Below the pieces are notes generated by a model, which searched no databases, was not told where the DNA came from, and saw only the letters and a list, made by a program, of their open reading frames with translations. Shown piece after piece: positions 43,101-55,000 of a DNA stretch of 64,000 nucleotides. The position numbers were made by a program, and so were the translations under genes. This DNA is from Rhynchonema sp. JSB1_4 (lineage: Eukaryota; Nematoda; Chromadorea; Monhysterida; Xyalidae), in contig JASAMV010002842.1 of assembly GCA_030248065.1 (NCBI GenBank), positions 29,803 to 93,802 of the forward strand, in the 5' to 3' direction. The number at the start of each line of letters is the position of its first letter. The first letter of the stretch is position 1.

Positions 43101-44829
43101 CAGGATTTCTGTGTCTATTTCGACGCCGTGGATGTGTGTCAACTGCGCACGCATTGGCATGAATTGAGAATTGTTGATAAACTGCCCCCGTACTGTCGAC
43201 AACACAAACAGAATAGTATGTTGGTCATTGTCCTATTGGCCAGGTTCAGCAAATACAGTGAAACATCATCAAAGTTGGATACTTGCAGCCGTTGGTAGCG
43301 GCGTGCACCTGCTTCGGGTGCGGCACACAACCGAATTGGACCTGGCCATGTATCAAGACGACTATCGCACTGATAAACGTAGATCGGGCGGTCAAGGGGA
43401 GCTCGACCTTTGTGTGCTCGTGCTTCGCGTTGGATATCAGCCTGGTGGGTAGAAATTTCCTCATGGTTTTTCAATTGTATCTTGCGTTGCTGATTCAGGC
43501 ACAGTTGGTGACCTGGTGGCAAGCAGTCCCCGTTCGATCGCCCCATTTGTGTGCACGTCAGCGATGGTGCACGCTGGCGACTATCTCATCGTACCTTGTG
43601 CATTCAATCATTTCGACGTTTCACGTGCTGTGCTGCCGGTCGCAGACAAGAAGTTGTCTGTTCGACATCGCAGTCGCAGTCGATCACCAGCTGCTGTCAA
43701 GCACGCTGAGCCAAACATGCCAAGTTGTGTGATCGCAGTGCACAGCCATCGACCAGTCACCATCCAGTCGCTGCTGCCTGCTGCCACAATGATGGCTGAT
43801 GCGCTCATACAATTGGCCGTCGCAAAGGCAAACAGACAAGTTCTGGTCGGTGACGGCGTGAGGTTTTCTGGGGTTTTGCAACCACCGTTGGTTTGAATGA
43901 TTGGCCCACTGATTTTTCCTTTCTGATGACGATTTATTTGTGATGCTAGCCGTTGCATCAACGTTTTGCAAAACAGGTAGTTATGCGGGAAACATGAACA
44001 AAAGGGGGCCCACAATGAAGTGAGTGCATTATATTGTGTTGCATTGTAAACGGCCAATAACAAAGTGCACTAGCACTTCTCAGTGCCGCATTCAGCCCCA
44101 TATCGGTGTTACGTCGTACTGTCTATCGAGTGGCTTCAGCGGTCTGCTGGTTGTGGTCGAGAACATGTCAGACGAGAGCACCGTGCAAAGTTTGTGTGAT
44201 TGTACTGAATCGGTGAATGTCGTCAGCACGCGGGGCACACTCAGATGTGCCGATGTCATACCGCCATTGCACAGACAGGTATGCTCGTGTAGTTATCAGT
44301 TTTGGTTTCCGTTATTTTGTTGGGCCTGAGCCTGACAGTAACTAGTAACACCGCCAGCCTGGCTTGTAAATTTCGGATTCTTGACCAACTTGCAACTAAA
44401 ATTCAGGACGTTGTTGTCATCATTGATCCATGATGGCAAGTGAAATGTGCGCTGCGGGCTAAGGCCAATGGAAAGTAACTGCTTGAAAAGAGAATCTTTC
44501 TTGTTCCTGAGAGAGGTTGAAGCGATCAACCAAGAATAGTGATCCCACGGTGCCAAAGTAACCAGGTGCAGTGTGCACACTAGTTCCATTAGTGACACAT
44601 CACCTAATCGTAATTGCTGCAGATCCTGGTGCTGCTGACGCAACTGGAGAAGTCGGCGTCGTACTTTGTGCGTCACAGTCTGTCGCATCGTCGATCGGGC
44701 ACTCGCACTGGCGCCGGACGATTGGATGACCTTGCGCTGAATCCTGCTAATCGTGCTGCACAACATGAACCAGTGTTGAGTGAGCACATTGCCGGACTGC
44801 ACACGCCCAGACCGATGTTTAGCATGTAG
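40130..44829 (+). CDS. CAPN15: Calpain-15 / small optic lobes (SOL) type protease
   Basis: Exons: 40130-40247, ~40576-40779, 41080-41336, 41399-41613, 41671-41783, 41915-42021, 42086-42227, 42416-42567, 42633-42706, 42880-43039, 43104-43215, 43244-43444, 43499-43857, 44084-44278 and 44623-44829 (TAG), about 870 aa. The N-terminus has three RanBP2-type zinc fingers (WACYMC...CAIC, WSCPSC...CVMC, WTCASC...CESC), which bind ubiquitin in this family. The papain-like core has its catalytic Cys in [10 protein letters not shown], His in [10 protein letters not shown] and Asn in [10 protein letters not shown], so it should be active. The SOL-homology tail has [17 protein letters not shown] and ends [11 protein letters not shown]. 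It is a cytosolic cysteine protease. Mammals have up to five fingers, so this N-terminus is shorter. The exon 1/exon 2 junction is the only one not in phase, so an exon may be missing there. Confidence 0.92.
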
Positions 44830-45827
44830 ATGCGCATTTGGTCGCAAACCTGCTATGTTTCAATGGGCGCAAAGAAGGCGACATTTTGCCTGATTGCACT
44901 GTCTGACAGAGTAGCCTCACTAATTTCAATCAGCGTGAGTGTCGTTAACAATGCAATGACTTTACGCTGGTCGAAATGCGCCTGCTGTATCACCACGACA
45001 TTCGGCCCAAACAAACTGACAAACTGGTTCCGTCCGCTGATGCCAGAAGTTGCTGTGTATGTCTCCATGTTCGGCATATAGCAGCGATATTAAACTCTTA
45101 TATACGTCTGGTTTATTATCGATTCTGTGCAGCACTTTCACTTTGACATTTTTTAGACATTTTTGTGCTGATCCTTTTTCTTTCAACTTGTGCACCTGTC
45201 AATTGTGTTATCGTCGGGTATTTTCGCACGTGCCTTTGCTCTTCTGTTAATAATTGCACTTTCCGTTCTTTTTTGTTCTCTGTTTTATCGAACGTTTCGC
45301 AGCATTGTGTCTATGAATTTCATAAATAAGAATGATCAAAGCAGTAACGCAAATCCAAGTTGCCAGGTTAAGGTTGTACGCACTGTAGCTCCCTTGCCGT
45401 ATGCTGCATACCACCACGACATCGTAATTTATCATTCTCAAACAAACACGCGACCGCACTTTGTGTTATATCTTGTCGTTATACAACCCCAAATGGATAT
45501 CGTTGTAACATTGTTGTTGTTGTTGAGCTTTACGGTGTTCTCATGTGTGATATCAGTCTGAAATTCAACATTTCTTCATTGTTCCAAGTTTTTGTGACGC
45601 ACATTTGCACCTCGAAATATGGCTGATTTTATCGAACGCAAATAAATATTTCCAATACATGTCGAGCATTCTCCACATTTTTTTTATTTCGATATGTTGC
45701 CCTGATGGTGTCAAACCTTAAAGCACAAACACAGATATCATACATAGACACGCAACAGTTGCCAGTTACCCACAGTGTTTGTCTTTGTGTGTCAAGTGCA
45801 ATGGCATGTAAATTCCTTCATGTGATA
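44830..45827. other. Calpain 3' flank, no gene seen
   Basis: No supported exon or repeat. An aataaat sequence near 45641 could be a distant polyadenylation signal. Confidence 0.35.
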
Positions 45828-46101
45828 TTGGTCGCACAATGACCATATAAGAATTCATCAAATCAATCCTGAATTTCACGTTCACTCACTCTTAACCACT
45901 GAGCTATTCGTGATTCTCACAAAACATTTTCCGCTGAAAATAGTCTGGCAGATCAACCATGTTGCCGCAGGTCTGAAACATTCTCTTCACTGCATGTTTT
46001 GTGTGCGATCGCGCAACGCAACGTCATTGACCCGTCACTTTCCCGCTTTACGATTCAGGAAAAAAATTTGACCAATTCTTATAAAGTCATTGTGCGACCA
46101 A
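45828..46101. mobile_element. 274-bp TA-flanked MITE, copy 2
   Basis: Ends ttggtcgcacaatgac and gtcattgtgcgaccaa form an exact inverted pair bounded by TA (45826-45827, 46102-46103), as in Tc1/mariner-type MITEs. A shorter relative is at 37912-38101. Confidence 0.82.
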
Positions 46102-46103
46102 TA

Positions 46104-47680
46104 CATATATACATGTGCATGCTCGGCGCAAAAGAAGGCAGACCAAGAATTAACATTTTTTCGATGTTTCCAGGGCAATAGCAGTGGCGCACAATGTGCT
46201 TTCGTGTGTGTCACCGGTGCGCGCATGCACTGCCGTATTCACTGAGTAACGCTTGAGTTCTGTTTGTTTGTCAAATCCTCAACCACCCCCGAATTCCCTG
46301 TCAAAACCAACGACGCTCGCACTTTATTCTGTTGCACACTTGCAGCAGCAATGATATAAAATGCATCGAATCCTGTTTTTATCGTGTGTTTCACTGCTGT
46401 CTGTAATGTTATGCATGATCATCGTTTTACATCACATTTATTTTGATTGCTATCGCTCTGCACCCCTTTTGGCAACGCTTCTTTCCACTTGCCGCCCGCT
46501 TGCGCGTAATACCTGTGGTGTCTCGTCTACACCTGAGGAAGTGTGCACCACTGTACACTTTGCCGTCCATGCGATTATGTTCAATGTTTGTGCGCATACT
46601 CGAATGTTACTTTGATCTGATAAGCGCACGAAAATCGTTTGCAAAATTTTATGAGGTTTTAATCTTCCGAAAAAGCGTTGTTACTTGATGCAACACTTCC
46701 CTGTTACTCACAGACCGCATGTCTTATCCCAGCTGTTTGTGAATTTTATAAGACTTATCTTTTTGATCCGATGTGCACACTGTGTTCGTTTCGAATTCCC
46801 ACAACATATGACCCGCCGAATTAAAGGTTGTACACACTGTTATAGCGTCTGAAAGAAAAATGTATAACAACAAGTAAAATTTTATGTACTTCTGGAACAA
46901 AAACTGCAAATAAATGCTGCAGCGATTATAGCGCACAATCGGTAGCTGGCTGTCATTATTTTTATTGGTGTAATTCAATAAATTTTGCGCTAATACGCTG
47001 CAACAGACAACAAATTGCGACCAAACGCTTGCAGCTGTTGTTGTTTTATTTGCTCTTTTCCGGTAAAACAACATTTATACAAACTTTTATTTTCCAGTGC
47101 CATGTACATACATAGCTGGATGCTTTATTATCCATTAGGGTGGGTCATATCATTGTTGTCATTGTCAATGAAACAAAATTCTTATTGAATCAGTATTTCT
47201 TGTAGAAATAGTTTTTATTATAATTTAGTTGTGCTATAAACATAATCATAAACAGTTCGCGCCGCACCTGTTCGGTACGCTCATGTTTCAGTGTTGAGCC
47301 AAATGTAGGTGCCGCAAAGTCAAAGTGAGCGAGACCCCCAACAGCACAGATATGAAAAAAATAGCACAAATATTTTTCTTGTATCACGCAGAGTCAGTCT
47401 TTCGTCAAGAGACAAACTTGGCGTGATAAAAACAAAACCGATCAACCACAAGTTTCATGCCCCAACGTTCCCAGCCACGTCACAGGCCATGCAGATGCAT
47501 GGACAAAACAGCGCTGGAAAAAAGCTGGGATGAAAATAAAGCATATTTTAGGTAAAGTGTCTTTCCAAAATGGCATACCACAAGTAAGAGAGAGTTATGT
47601 TGGTGAATTGCGAATAGCTTTCGATTTTTAACCGGTGTTTCATCCCCTGAGCGTGCGCGTAAAAGTTTCACCACTTTTTA
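46104..47680. other. 1.6 kb without a recognised gene
   Basis: Open frames on both strands lack family resemblance and paired splice sites. I see nothing definite. Confidence 0.35.
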
Positions 47681-48597
47681 AGGTGCTTTCACATAGCATG
47701 CGGGTTGCGGGTCAAAAAATGCGGGCCATGGAAAACTGAACACAGACTTGCTTTCACACATGGAGCAAAATGTGCGGGTTGCGGGCCAGAGTTTCTAATT
47801 GTGCCAAATCCACATTGTGAAAGCAAGAAATGCGGGTTGTGGGTGAGTTTAGTGCTGACCTGCAGCATTCTCAGGTGTCGGCATAGTTCTCACTATTTAT
47901 CGTAACAAAATTTAAGACATTCGATTCAGGAAGTTCATAAGGCAGGTATGTACATATATGCCCAGCCCCGTGCGAGGCATGTTTACGTTCGGGTTCAAAT
48001 GGCACCAATGTTGTTCATCGGCACGGTTTCGACTCACGGTGCGTTTATAGATTAAGGTCTACAGTACAAATCGTCACTGCTTTTATTTCTACTTTGGAGA
48101 GTGATTCCATAAAAAATGTTAGCAAAAACCGTACAAATTGAGAATGCAAGTTGGTATGAGCATAGTTTGTCATGGTGTTTGTTTCCGGTTTTCAGGAAGT
48201 AAATGGTCGATGAACATATGAAATAATAATATTAGAGAGATCATGATTCGTCTAGCTCTGTCTGTTATGCAAGTCTGGGCAAAACCAAAGCTTATGCCTG
48301 AAAAAGTTGCGATTTGAGGATTGGCATGCTGTTTGTGGAATTCCGCTAGGTTGAAAATGTTTTAGTTGTTGAAAAAATGTGCCATCCTACCAATTCGGCA
48401 ATGAATAAAAGCCATGAGCACACGCCGCTGGGGTCCCAAACCGGCAAAAACTTAGGATCAAATGAGAAAATGAGGGTTGCGGGCCGATCTGACCCGCAAC
48501 CAGCCTGTTGCTTTGTGAAAGGGCGGGTTTTTGCCCTTTCACATTTCAAAATGCGGGTCTCTCGACCAGCAACCCGCATGCCATGTGAAAGCACCCT
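47681..48597. mobile_element. 917-bp DNA element with ~30-bp inverted ends
   Basis: The left end aggtgctttcacatagcatg and the right end, complementary, agggtgctttcacatggcat are followed by cgggttgc on both sides. TA flanks both ends. The interior repeats gcgggttgcgggcc motifs. No transposase frame is visible. Confidence 0.7.
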
Positions 48598-49064
48598 TAC
48601 GTAAAAAAAGTTTATGTTGATGTAGATGTAATAACGTTTTTTATACACATCAACGAACGTTTCCGATCGCCCAACCCCATCTATCATTTCATGCCTGTAT
48701 GTTACTGTGTTGCGTGCCTTGCTCGTGTGCTCGTTTCTTCGGCATTTCTTTGGGGTTAATTGGGGTCCGTATTTCTTTACAAATTGAACTGTCTACGGTT
48801 GATTTATATTTTAATTTGGCGTGACTGCAGCAATGATAATTATTATGACCGTTTTTGTAGCAGATGCTGCTGTGGAGTTTTACATGAGATGCTAGTGCCT
48901 GTTTCAATATTTTATGAGAGCATGGGGCAAAATTTACGTTCATTTTTCGCGTCTTGACAGGATTATATGCATTTTTGAAGTTCTAGTTTTCTACTAATCC
49001 TAAAAGAATCGGGTTTTTATTTACAGATACGGCGAGTTCCATACGGGTATACAATACTGAAACT
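48598..49064. other. Intergenic
   Basis: Nothing supported, apart from a good acceptor (tttttatttacag) at about 49026, shortly before the candidate exon. Confidence 0.35.
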
Positions 49065-49349
49065 ATGTTGCGGGCATGGAAATCCCTGGGCGATCTCAGT
49101 GCACATCCAAGCCCAAACATTAAACAACATGACAGTGCCAGCAATAAAACCCCAAAAAACGGCCTACGTGGACCTCGAAAGGACCTGGAAACGCCAGATT
49201 TCTTCCTGAAACGTCCATCCAGTCTTCTGTTGCTGCCCCTCATCTCGACTCCACCCAAACGACTTTGTATCCCAAAATGGTCACGTTTGATGCCGATTAT
49301 CGAGGAATCCAGCTGTCAAATGCCGCTGTTCACAGTGTCGACCACTTGG
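49065..49349 (+). CDS. Candidate first exon, 95 codons, gene unassigned
   Basis: A frame starts MLRAWKSLGDLSAHPSPN, 39 bp after an acceptor (tttacag), and stays open to a good donor (TGG/GTGAGC, phase 0). It is rich in Lys, Pro and Ser with no known domain. It could be a 5' exon of the tensin gene (whose known exons also use phase 0), an independent gene, or chance. Confidence 0.3.
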
Positions 49350-50485
49350 GTGAGCTGATGGTCATAATAATCTTGGTTTATAACGGCAAACACCCGCTTG
49401 TCGAGTTTTATGTTTCTTTGTGTTTTCGCGGTTTTATGATTTTCTCCGTGTTTTTATTATCATCTCAATGTTATTGTGCCCGTGTGGCCATGGGGTGATC
49501 TGTCACGATTCTTTGGCTATTTTGTTTTTATCATGGCTACATCTTGCATTTTGGCTTGTCACTTGCTGACGCCTCAAATTCAGACTCTGTATTGCTGTGT
49601 GAATTCAAATAATTTCAACCATGTTACACAGTTTGCGCAGCCTTATCTGGTTCTGGTATCAATGTTCATTCCAACATTGTGTGTGTGTATCGCTTTGTCC
49701 CAGTTTGCTGCCAAGCGTTTGCTTACACACGTCACGTCACACACACCCTACCACTCCGGCTTATCGTTCATGTGTAGATATCAGTGCGCGCATAGTCAAA
49801 CAGTCTGAAGAGCACGCTAAAATTTCAACTTTGGGTTGAGCACCACGAACCAACGGTCTAATTGCGAAATATGTATTAGAATGCGCAAGCACAGAATAAC
49901 AATAATAGCAATTTTCGCAAGACACGTCCGTTTTCATCGTTTTGTTAATAATCGCCTGATTTGCGAAGGTCACTGTTCTGTTGTGTGTCGTTTCTGGCTG
50001 AGTGCATATCAAGCTGCCAATTATCCGTTTACGAACACCAGTCATTAAATTACGGATCGCACGAAAATATTTTGCAAAAATATGCGCCTAATGTTCACAA
50101 CAACATTTCTTTCTCATCATTTTAACCTTGCATTGTTTGCGTGTTGTTCTGCCCTTGAAGTGAGTGCACATGTTGACACCTCACTCTGATAGCAAGAAAC
50201 AGTGTCTTCCTTGTGCATTTGTGCTGCAGTAATTCGCCGCGGATAAACAGGATTTGCACGTGTGCAAACATAAACACTTTAGCGCACCTTTCTTGGAGTT
50301 GTTGAAGTGAGTGATCACTGCTTGACTTTCATTCACGTCAGACCTGAACGAGCAAACAATACCAAGCAATCTCCATTTCCAATTGCGACATTACCATTTA
50401 TATGAAAATACTACATCGCATTGTTTGCCAAACTCTGGCAGTGTCTCCAGGTGTACTGCACCACAGGCACTCCCTTGAAGCAGCA
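49350..50485. other. No gene seen
   Basis: No supported exons. Hydrophobic open frames at 49476-49808 look like chance readings. Confidence 0.35.
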
Positions 50486-50493
50486 CCTAAAGT

Positions 50494-50918
50494 CAGGGCG
50501 GAGCTGGGATCAAAACGGTGCGCAGGTACGCACACTATAGTTTCAGATTTGCGCACCCTCAGCGTGCCCAGACATTTTTGTCCACTCACGGTGCGCAACC
50601 AAGAAGGCGGCTACAGCACGCAAAATGCATGGTTTTCACTCTGGCGCACTTGAAATTCCAAAATAGTCATTTCAGTTTTCAGTCGTCAGTTTTAGTCATT
50701 TCTTCATGTTCCGGCGGTTGTCGCTCAACGGTGCGACTAACCTTCGATCTTGGAAGACAAAATGGCAGCATTGTACATACATACATGTTGAATGATCTGC
50801 AAACTTTTTGAGAAGGGACTATATAAAATTGTTTTTCAAAGTTTGAGCAAGGACTATGTAGATATAATTGACTTTTCGAATGTTCGCACCCCTTGTTGAA
50901 ATCCCGGCTCCGCCACTG
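50494..50918. mobile_element. 425-bp hAT-like element with 8-bp duplication
   Basis: The left end cagggcggagctgggatc and the right end, complementary, cagtggcggagccgggattt are flanked by the perfect 8-bp duplication cctaaagt (50486-50493, 50919-50926). CAGTGGCGGAGCC-type ends are widespread in animal DNA transposons. Confidence 0.85.
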
Positions 50919-52026
50919 CCTAAAGTGTCTGTGATGTTTATTGTGTCCCGGAATTGGTGATAAGAAAGATTTGCTTGTTTGTTGTGAAGCGTGTTTGCCA
51001 CATGTTGCCATGTTTTTATGGTCTCGTCGTGTCAACAGCTTCTGCCCCGTGCTGTCGACTTGATGTCTGACCTGGCTTTTACCTTCAACGAACAACAAAG
51101 GCACGTGTTTGTCTGACAGTGAGATCGTTCCTTGGCTGCCTGCCCTTCTGTTTGCATCTTTTATTTCCATCGTCATAGCTTCGCCGCCTGTTTTGACATG
51201 AGGAAAGGAAAAGTGTACAAATACCGAACATTCGAACTCCATATGTTACATGATTACCCAATAGCTGCTTGTAACCTTGTTGCCGCTCCAGTCTTATATT
51301 TCGTCGTGCGCTGTATCGTTCCTAAAACTGTTCCGCAATTCATCTCATACTTTTGGCAAGTGTCAGCTTTTATGAAATTCGAGTATATCCCGCGCGTCAG
51401 CATCTTGTCAACAGTCAACTGCGAAAAAAAGAAAGTTTTTGGCATTTGACAATTTTCAGCCAAACAAAGCATCCTAATTCGTTCTTTTCTTAGCGCAACT
51501 CGAAATTCGATCTTCGGGGTGGGACGGTGGGGCGCGTCCGCCCTCACTTTCAGTAATAACGGCAGCTGAAAGACGAAGAATGGCTTATTAGTAATACTAC
51601 TAGTTGACTTCCTTCCTTCTTGTACTTACAACCACGAGCTTCGCAATACAACCAAACTGCAAACAAAGCGCACATTCTGCGCGCCACGACCTACACTACT
51701 GTACTGTACTTAATTTCTCGATATCCGCCGTTTTTTTCAAACTCGTCGCGATGCGCGTTTCGAATTTTTCCGTCGTTTTCTGGAAAAACAATACGTCGCA
51801 CACCACCGCAAAAACAATAACACCAACACAAAAACTTCACGCATCGGGTTGACCGGAAATTTGGTCAACTCTGCTGCCTGCTTTGAGTGAGTGAACCAAC
51901 AAGTTCAGTCGCTCCGTTACGTTTGCGACTGTGGGGACGGCTGGATGTGCTAGCGAAGTCGACCGGACACGCAACATTAATTCGTTCGAATGAAACATTA
52001 GTTGCCCTGCTATACATCGGCTAAAT

Positions 52027-55000
52027 ATGGCCCGTCGTCACCATCGGCCGTATTTCAACGAGGGGCCCGTATCACTGACGGGTCCTACCGTACCCCGTCA
52101 TCGGGCCCGTTTCGGTGGTCTGTTCGCCAATTGGCTGCATTGTCTGGGTCGAGCATTTGAATCCAACCGACCCGCCGCCGCTCGACGGTCCAGTTCACCG
52201 GTGGATGGCACGTACGAGAAATGTCAGAATACGGCCCTCACACACAACAACACGACACAACATGTGATGATCGGCAATAGCAACGATGTGATGACCATTA
52301 GTGATACGTGTGCTTACAGGGTAGGCGTTTGAGGCTTCCAATGGGCTTTATTCTCTTGTTTATGCATAACTCAAATGTGTATAGTCCGTCCATTAGCTCA
52401 TGGCACTTATGCTTGGGAGGTTCAGGTTCCGTTGTGAAAAATTGTTCCTCCGCAAGGCAATGTCAGAGAAAACGGCGCACAAAAAATAAAATAAAAACCG
52501 ATTTCTCTTTCTTTTTATTTTCGTAAGCCAACCGGAACCGGAACAGCACTGGATCCTGTCAATCTTTTCAGCTGACAAAAAGTGGCATGAGCTGATGGAT
52601 GGACTATACAGTCTTCCCTCCATATTGAGGGCACGGCATTTTCGGTCATCATAACGAATATTTACTGTGTGATATGTAGAGTCATACAGATTTTTTGGAC
52701 CACAATAACTTTCAAAAAACATATGTGGAGGATCACCATGTGTTGCTGAGGAAGCCGTGATTCCAAAGTGCTACGCGATTCAGCCGCCGGCGCCGATGCA
52801 CGAGTCGACGAGCGAGTACTACAGCACAGTGTACAGCACAATCGACAGACACGAGCGTTACGACAATACGGACGACAACGACCACTACAGCACGGTCGAT
52901 CAGAGAATGTACGCCGCACGTAATCTGCGCGGACATCAGTTTTTTGTCCAGGATTTCGACCATCTGGTCATCTGTGAGATTTGTCATCGGCCCATATTTG
53001 GATCGACGTTTCAGTGCCAAGGTAAGATTCTGACGGTGTTTTCTTGGAAATTCCTGCCACAAAGAGGAACTTTTAAAAATCTTTTGACTATCATCGCAGT
53101 GTTTACTTTTCAGCTTGTAACAGCATGTGCCACATCAAATGCGTGCTAAAGGTAAGCGGTTGTTTTGTCTTTTGTGTACGTAGTTGATGCCCTTAATCTT
53201 GTTGTTACCGCGCAAAACTCTGCAAACAAGGGGGACATGACAGGCCTTTTGAAGTTCACTCCACAAGCCATACAGAAAATGAACAAGCCACCATGAATAA
53301 TTTTCAACCACACAAGTCAAAACTATGTACACGTATTTTAGGCATGCAATTCATAATGAACACACGAATCGCAATCTGAATCCCAATCCGGTCCATAAAG
53401 CTCCCAATTTCACCAATGATAAGTGTTTAAACAGCCACACGCCCCATGTCGAACCATATCTGAGTGGTCAGCGCACCCAATTCACTTTGTGACTGGCATC
53501 CTATTGGTCGTACCCACACCATGGGGAGTTTTGGCCCCCGCAATTTTGCACCGTTTGTATCGTTTATCACGAGGGTCGTTTATCAGTGGCATTGTTCACC
53601 GCGCCAGCCTCGTCCATTCATCCGGCTGCAAACTTAGATGCCGGGCCGCTTGCTGTTTGTTCGACGCCCCGCTTCCCGCCCTTGTGTGACGACAAAGGCC
53701 ACCATATAAAAGATTTCCATACCACAACCGCCCTGTTTTTTCTATCCCCCATTTTAACACAAACCGTAAACCTACTCAAACCACTGCATATTAGCGTGGT
53801 CGAAAAACTTGTGTGATTCCAGTCCTATAAATATCACGACATGCTAATTTTCAACCCAGTCGCTGATCCCATTTTATGTTTAATCCGTTGAACATTGCAA
53901 TGACATGTGGCTGTGGGTGTAATTTGATGCGACCAGCTAAATTCCACGTGCAAAGACCAGCAACCGTGAACCGGCGTGACCAATCGCTAATTAGCTAATC
54001 TATAAAACAGGTAAGCCGTTATTGTCGTCGTTCGTTGGTGCAGTGTTTACGTGCGTGGCTCGCGTGCCAGACTGTTTGGGACTGAAAAATCATTGGGCAC
54101 ATTTACAATATGTAAGCACACTGTAACTCACCATGGTGATAACACAGTGCTGGTACCTGATCTGAAAATGCAAGCACAACACACTGCTGACAATAATGTT
54201 GGCCACCCCTTGTTTCTTTTGTGCGCGGCCAGAGGCTGTGCGCGCACCCAAAATGGATACCAGCACGATCTGATCTGCGGTTTCGAGCACAAGGGCGATG
54301 CTAATATATGCGCGTGCAGCGCACCATAAATTTCACCCCTACTCCGTATTATCATATCACTCGGAGTGCATTCGATTATAAAATAAGCAATAATAATAAA
54401 CAGCTCGCTGATTATGGGTGCTTTTGTTCGCTCGAAGAGTCACGACGAGGGCTGCTTTTCAAAAAATTTCTTGCGCGCATATTTCGGTGTTTGTCACTGC
54501 GCGCATATCATGCTAAGATACTAAACCAACCAAGAGCACTCGTTGCAATTTAGTGCACTGCCATATTTTATCAGCAGAAGCCGAAGCAGCGCATTTGCGC
54601 GCGCGATAATGTTTTTAGTCGTGCTGCTGGTTCTTCTTGACACACACGGAAACAAGCGTGAAATATTGTAAAAACCAGCCAACCACCATTGGCGAAGAGC
54701 ATTATCGTCGCATTTGCGTATTGCACAATAAGAGATGGACAATTTGGCATATAGTATGCAGTGCAGAAAGAGGTGAACTGTAGTTATCGAGGTTGGCGGC
54801 CGTTGGTCAAAGGCTGCGCACTCAGCCGCACCAAATCGCATGAAGGAGCTGCCGTCCGCAATTGGCTACCCTTGATTCGCGTTTATTGCCCATGCCCGAT
54901 ATGTATATATTGGGCTTCAGCTCATCTATTATTGGTGGCACTCTGCTCATCTCAGGAAGTGTTCTTCTTGCTGCTACACGATAATAGTACAAGCCAATTC

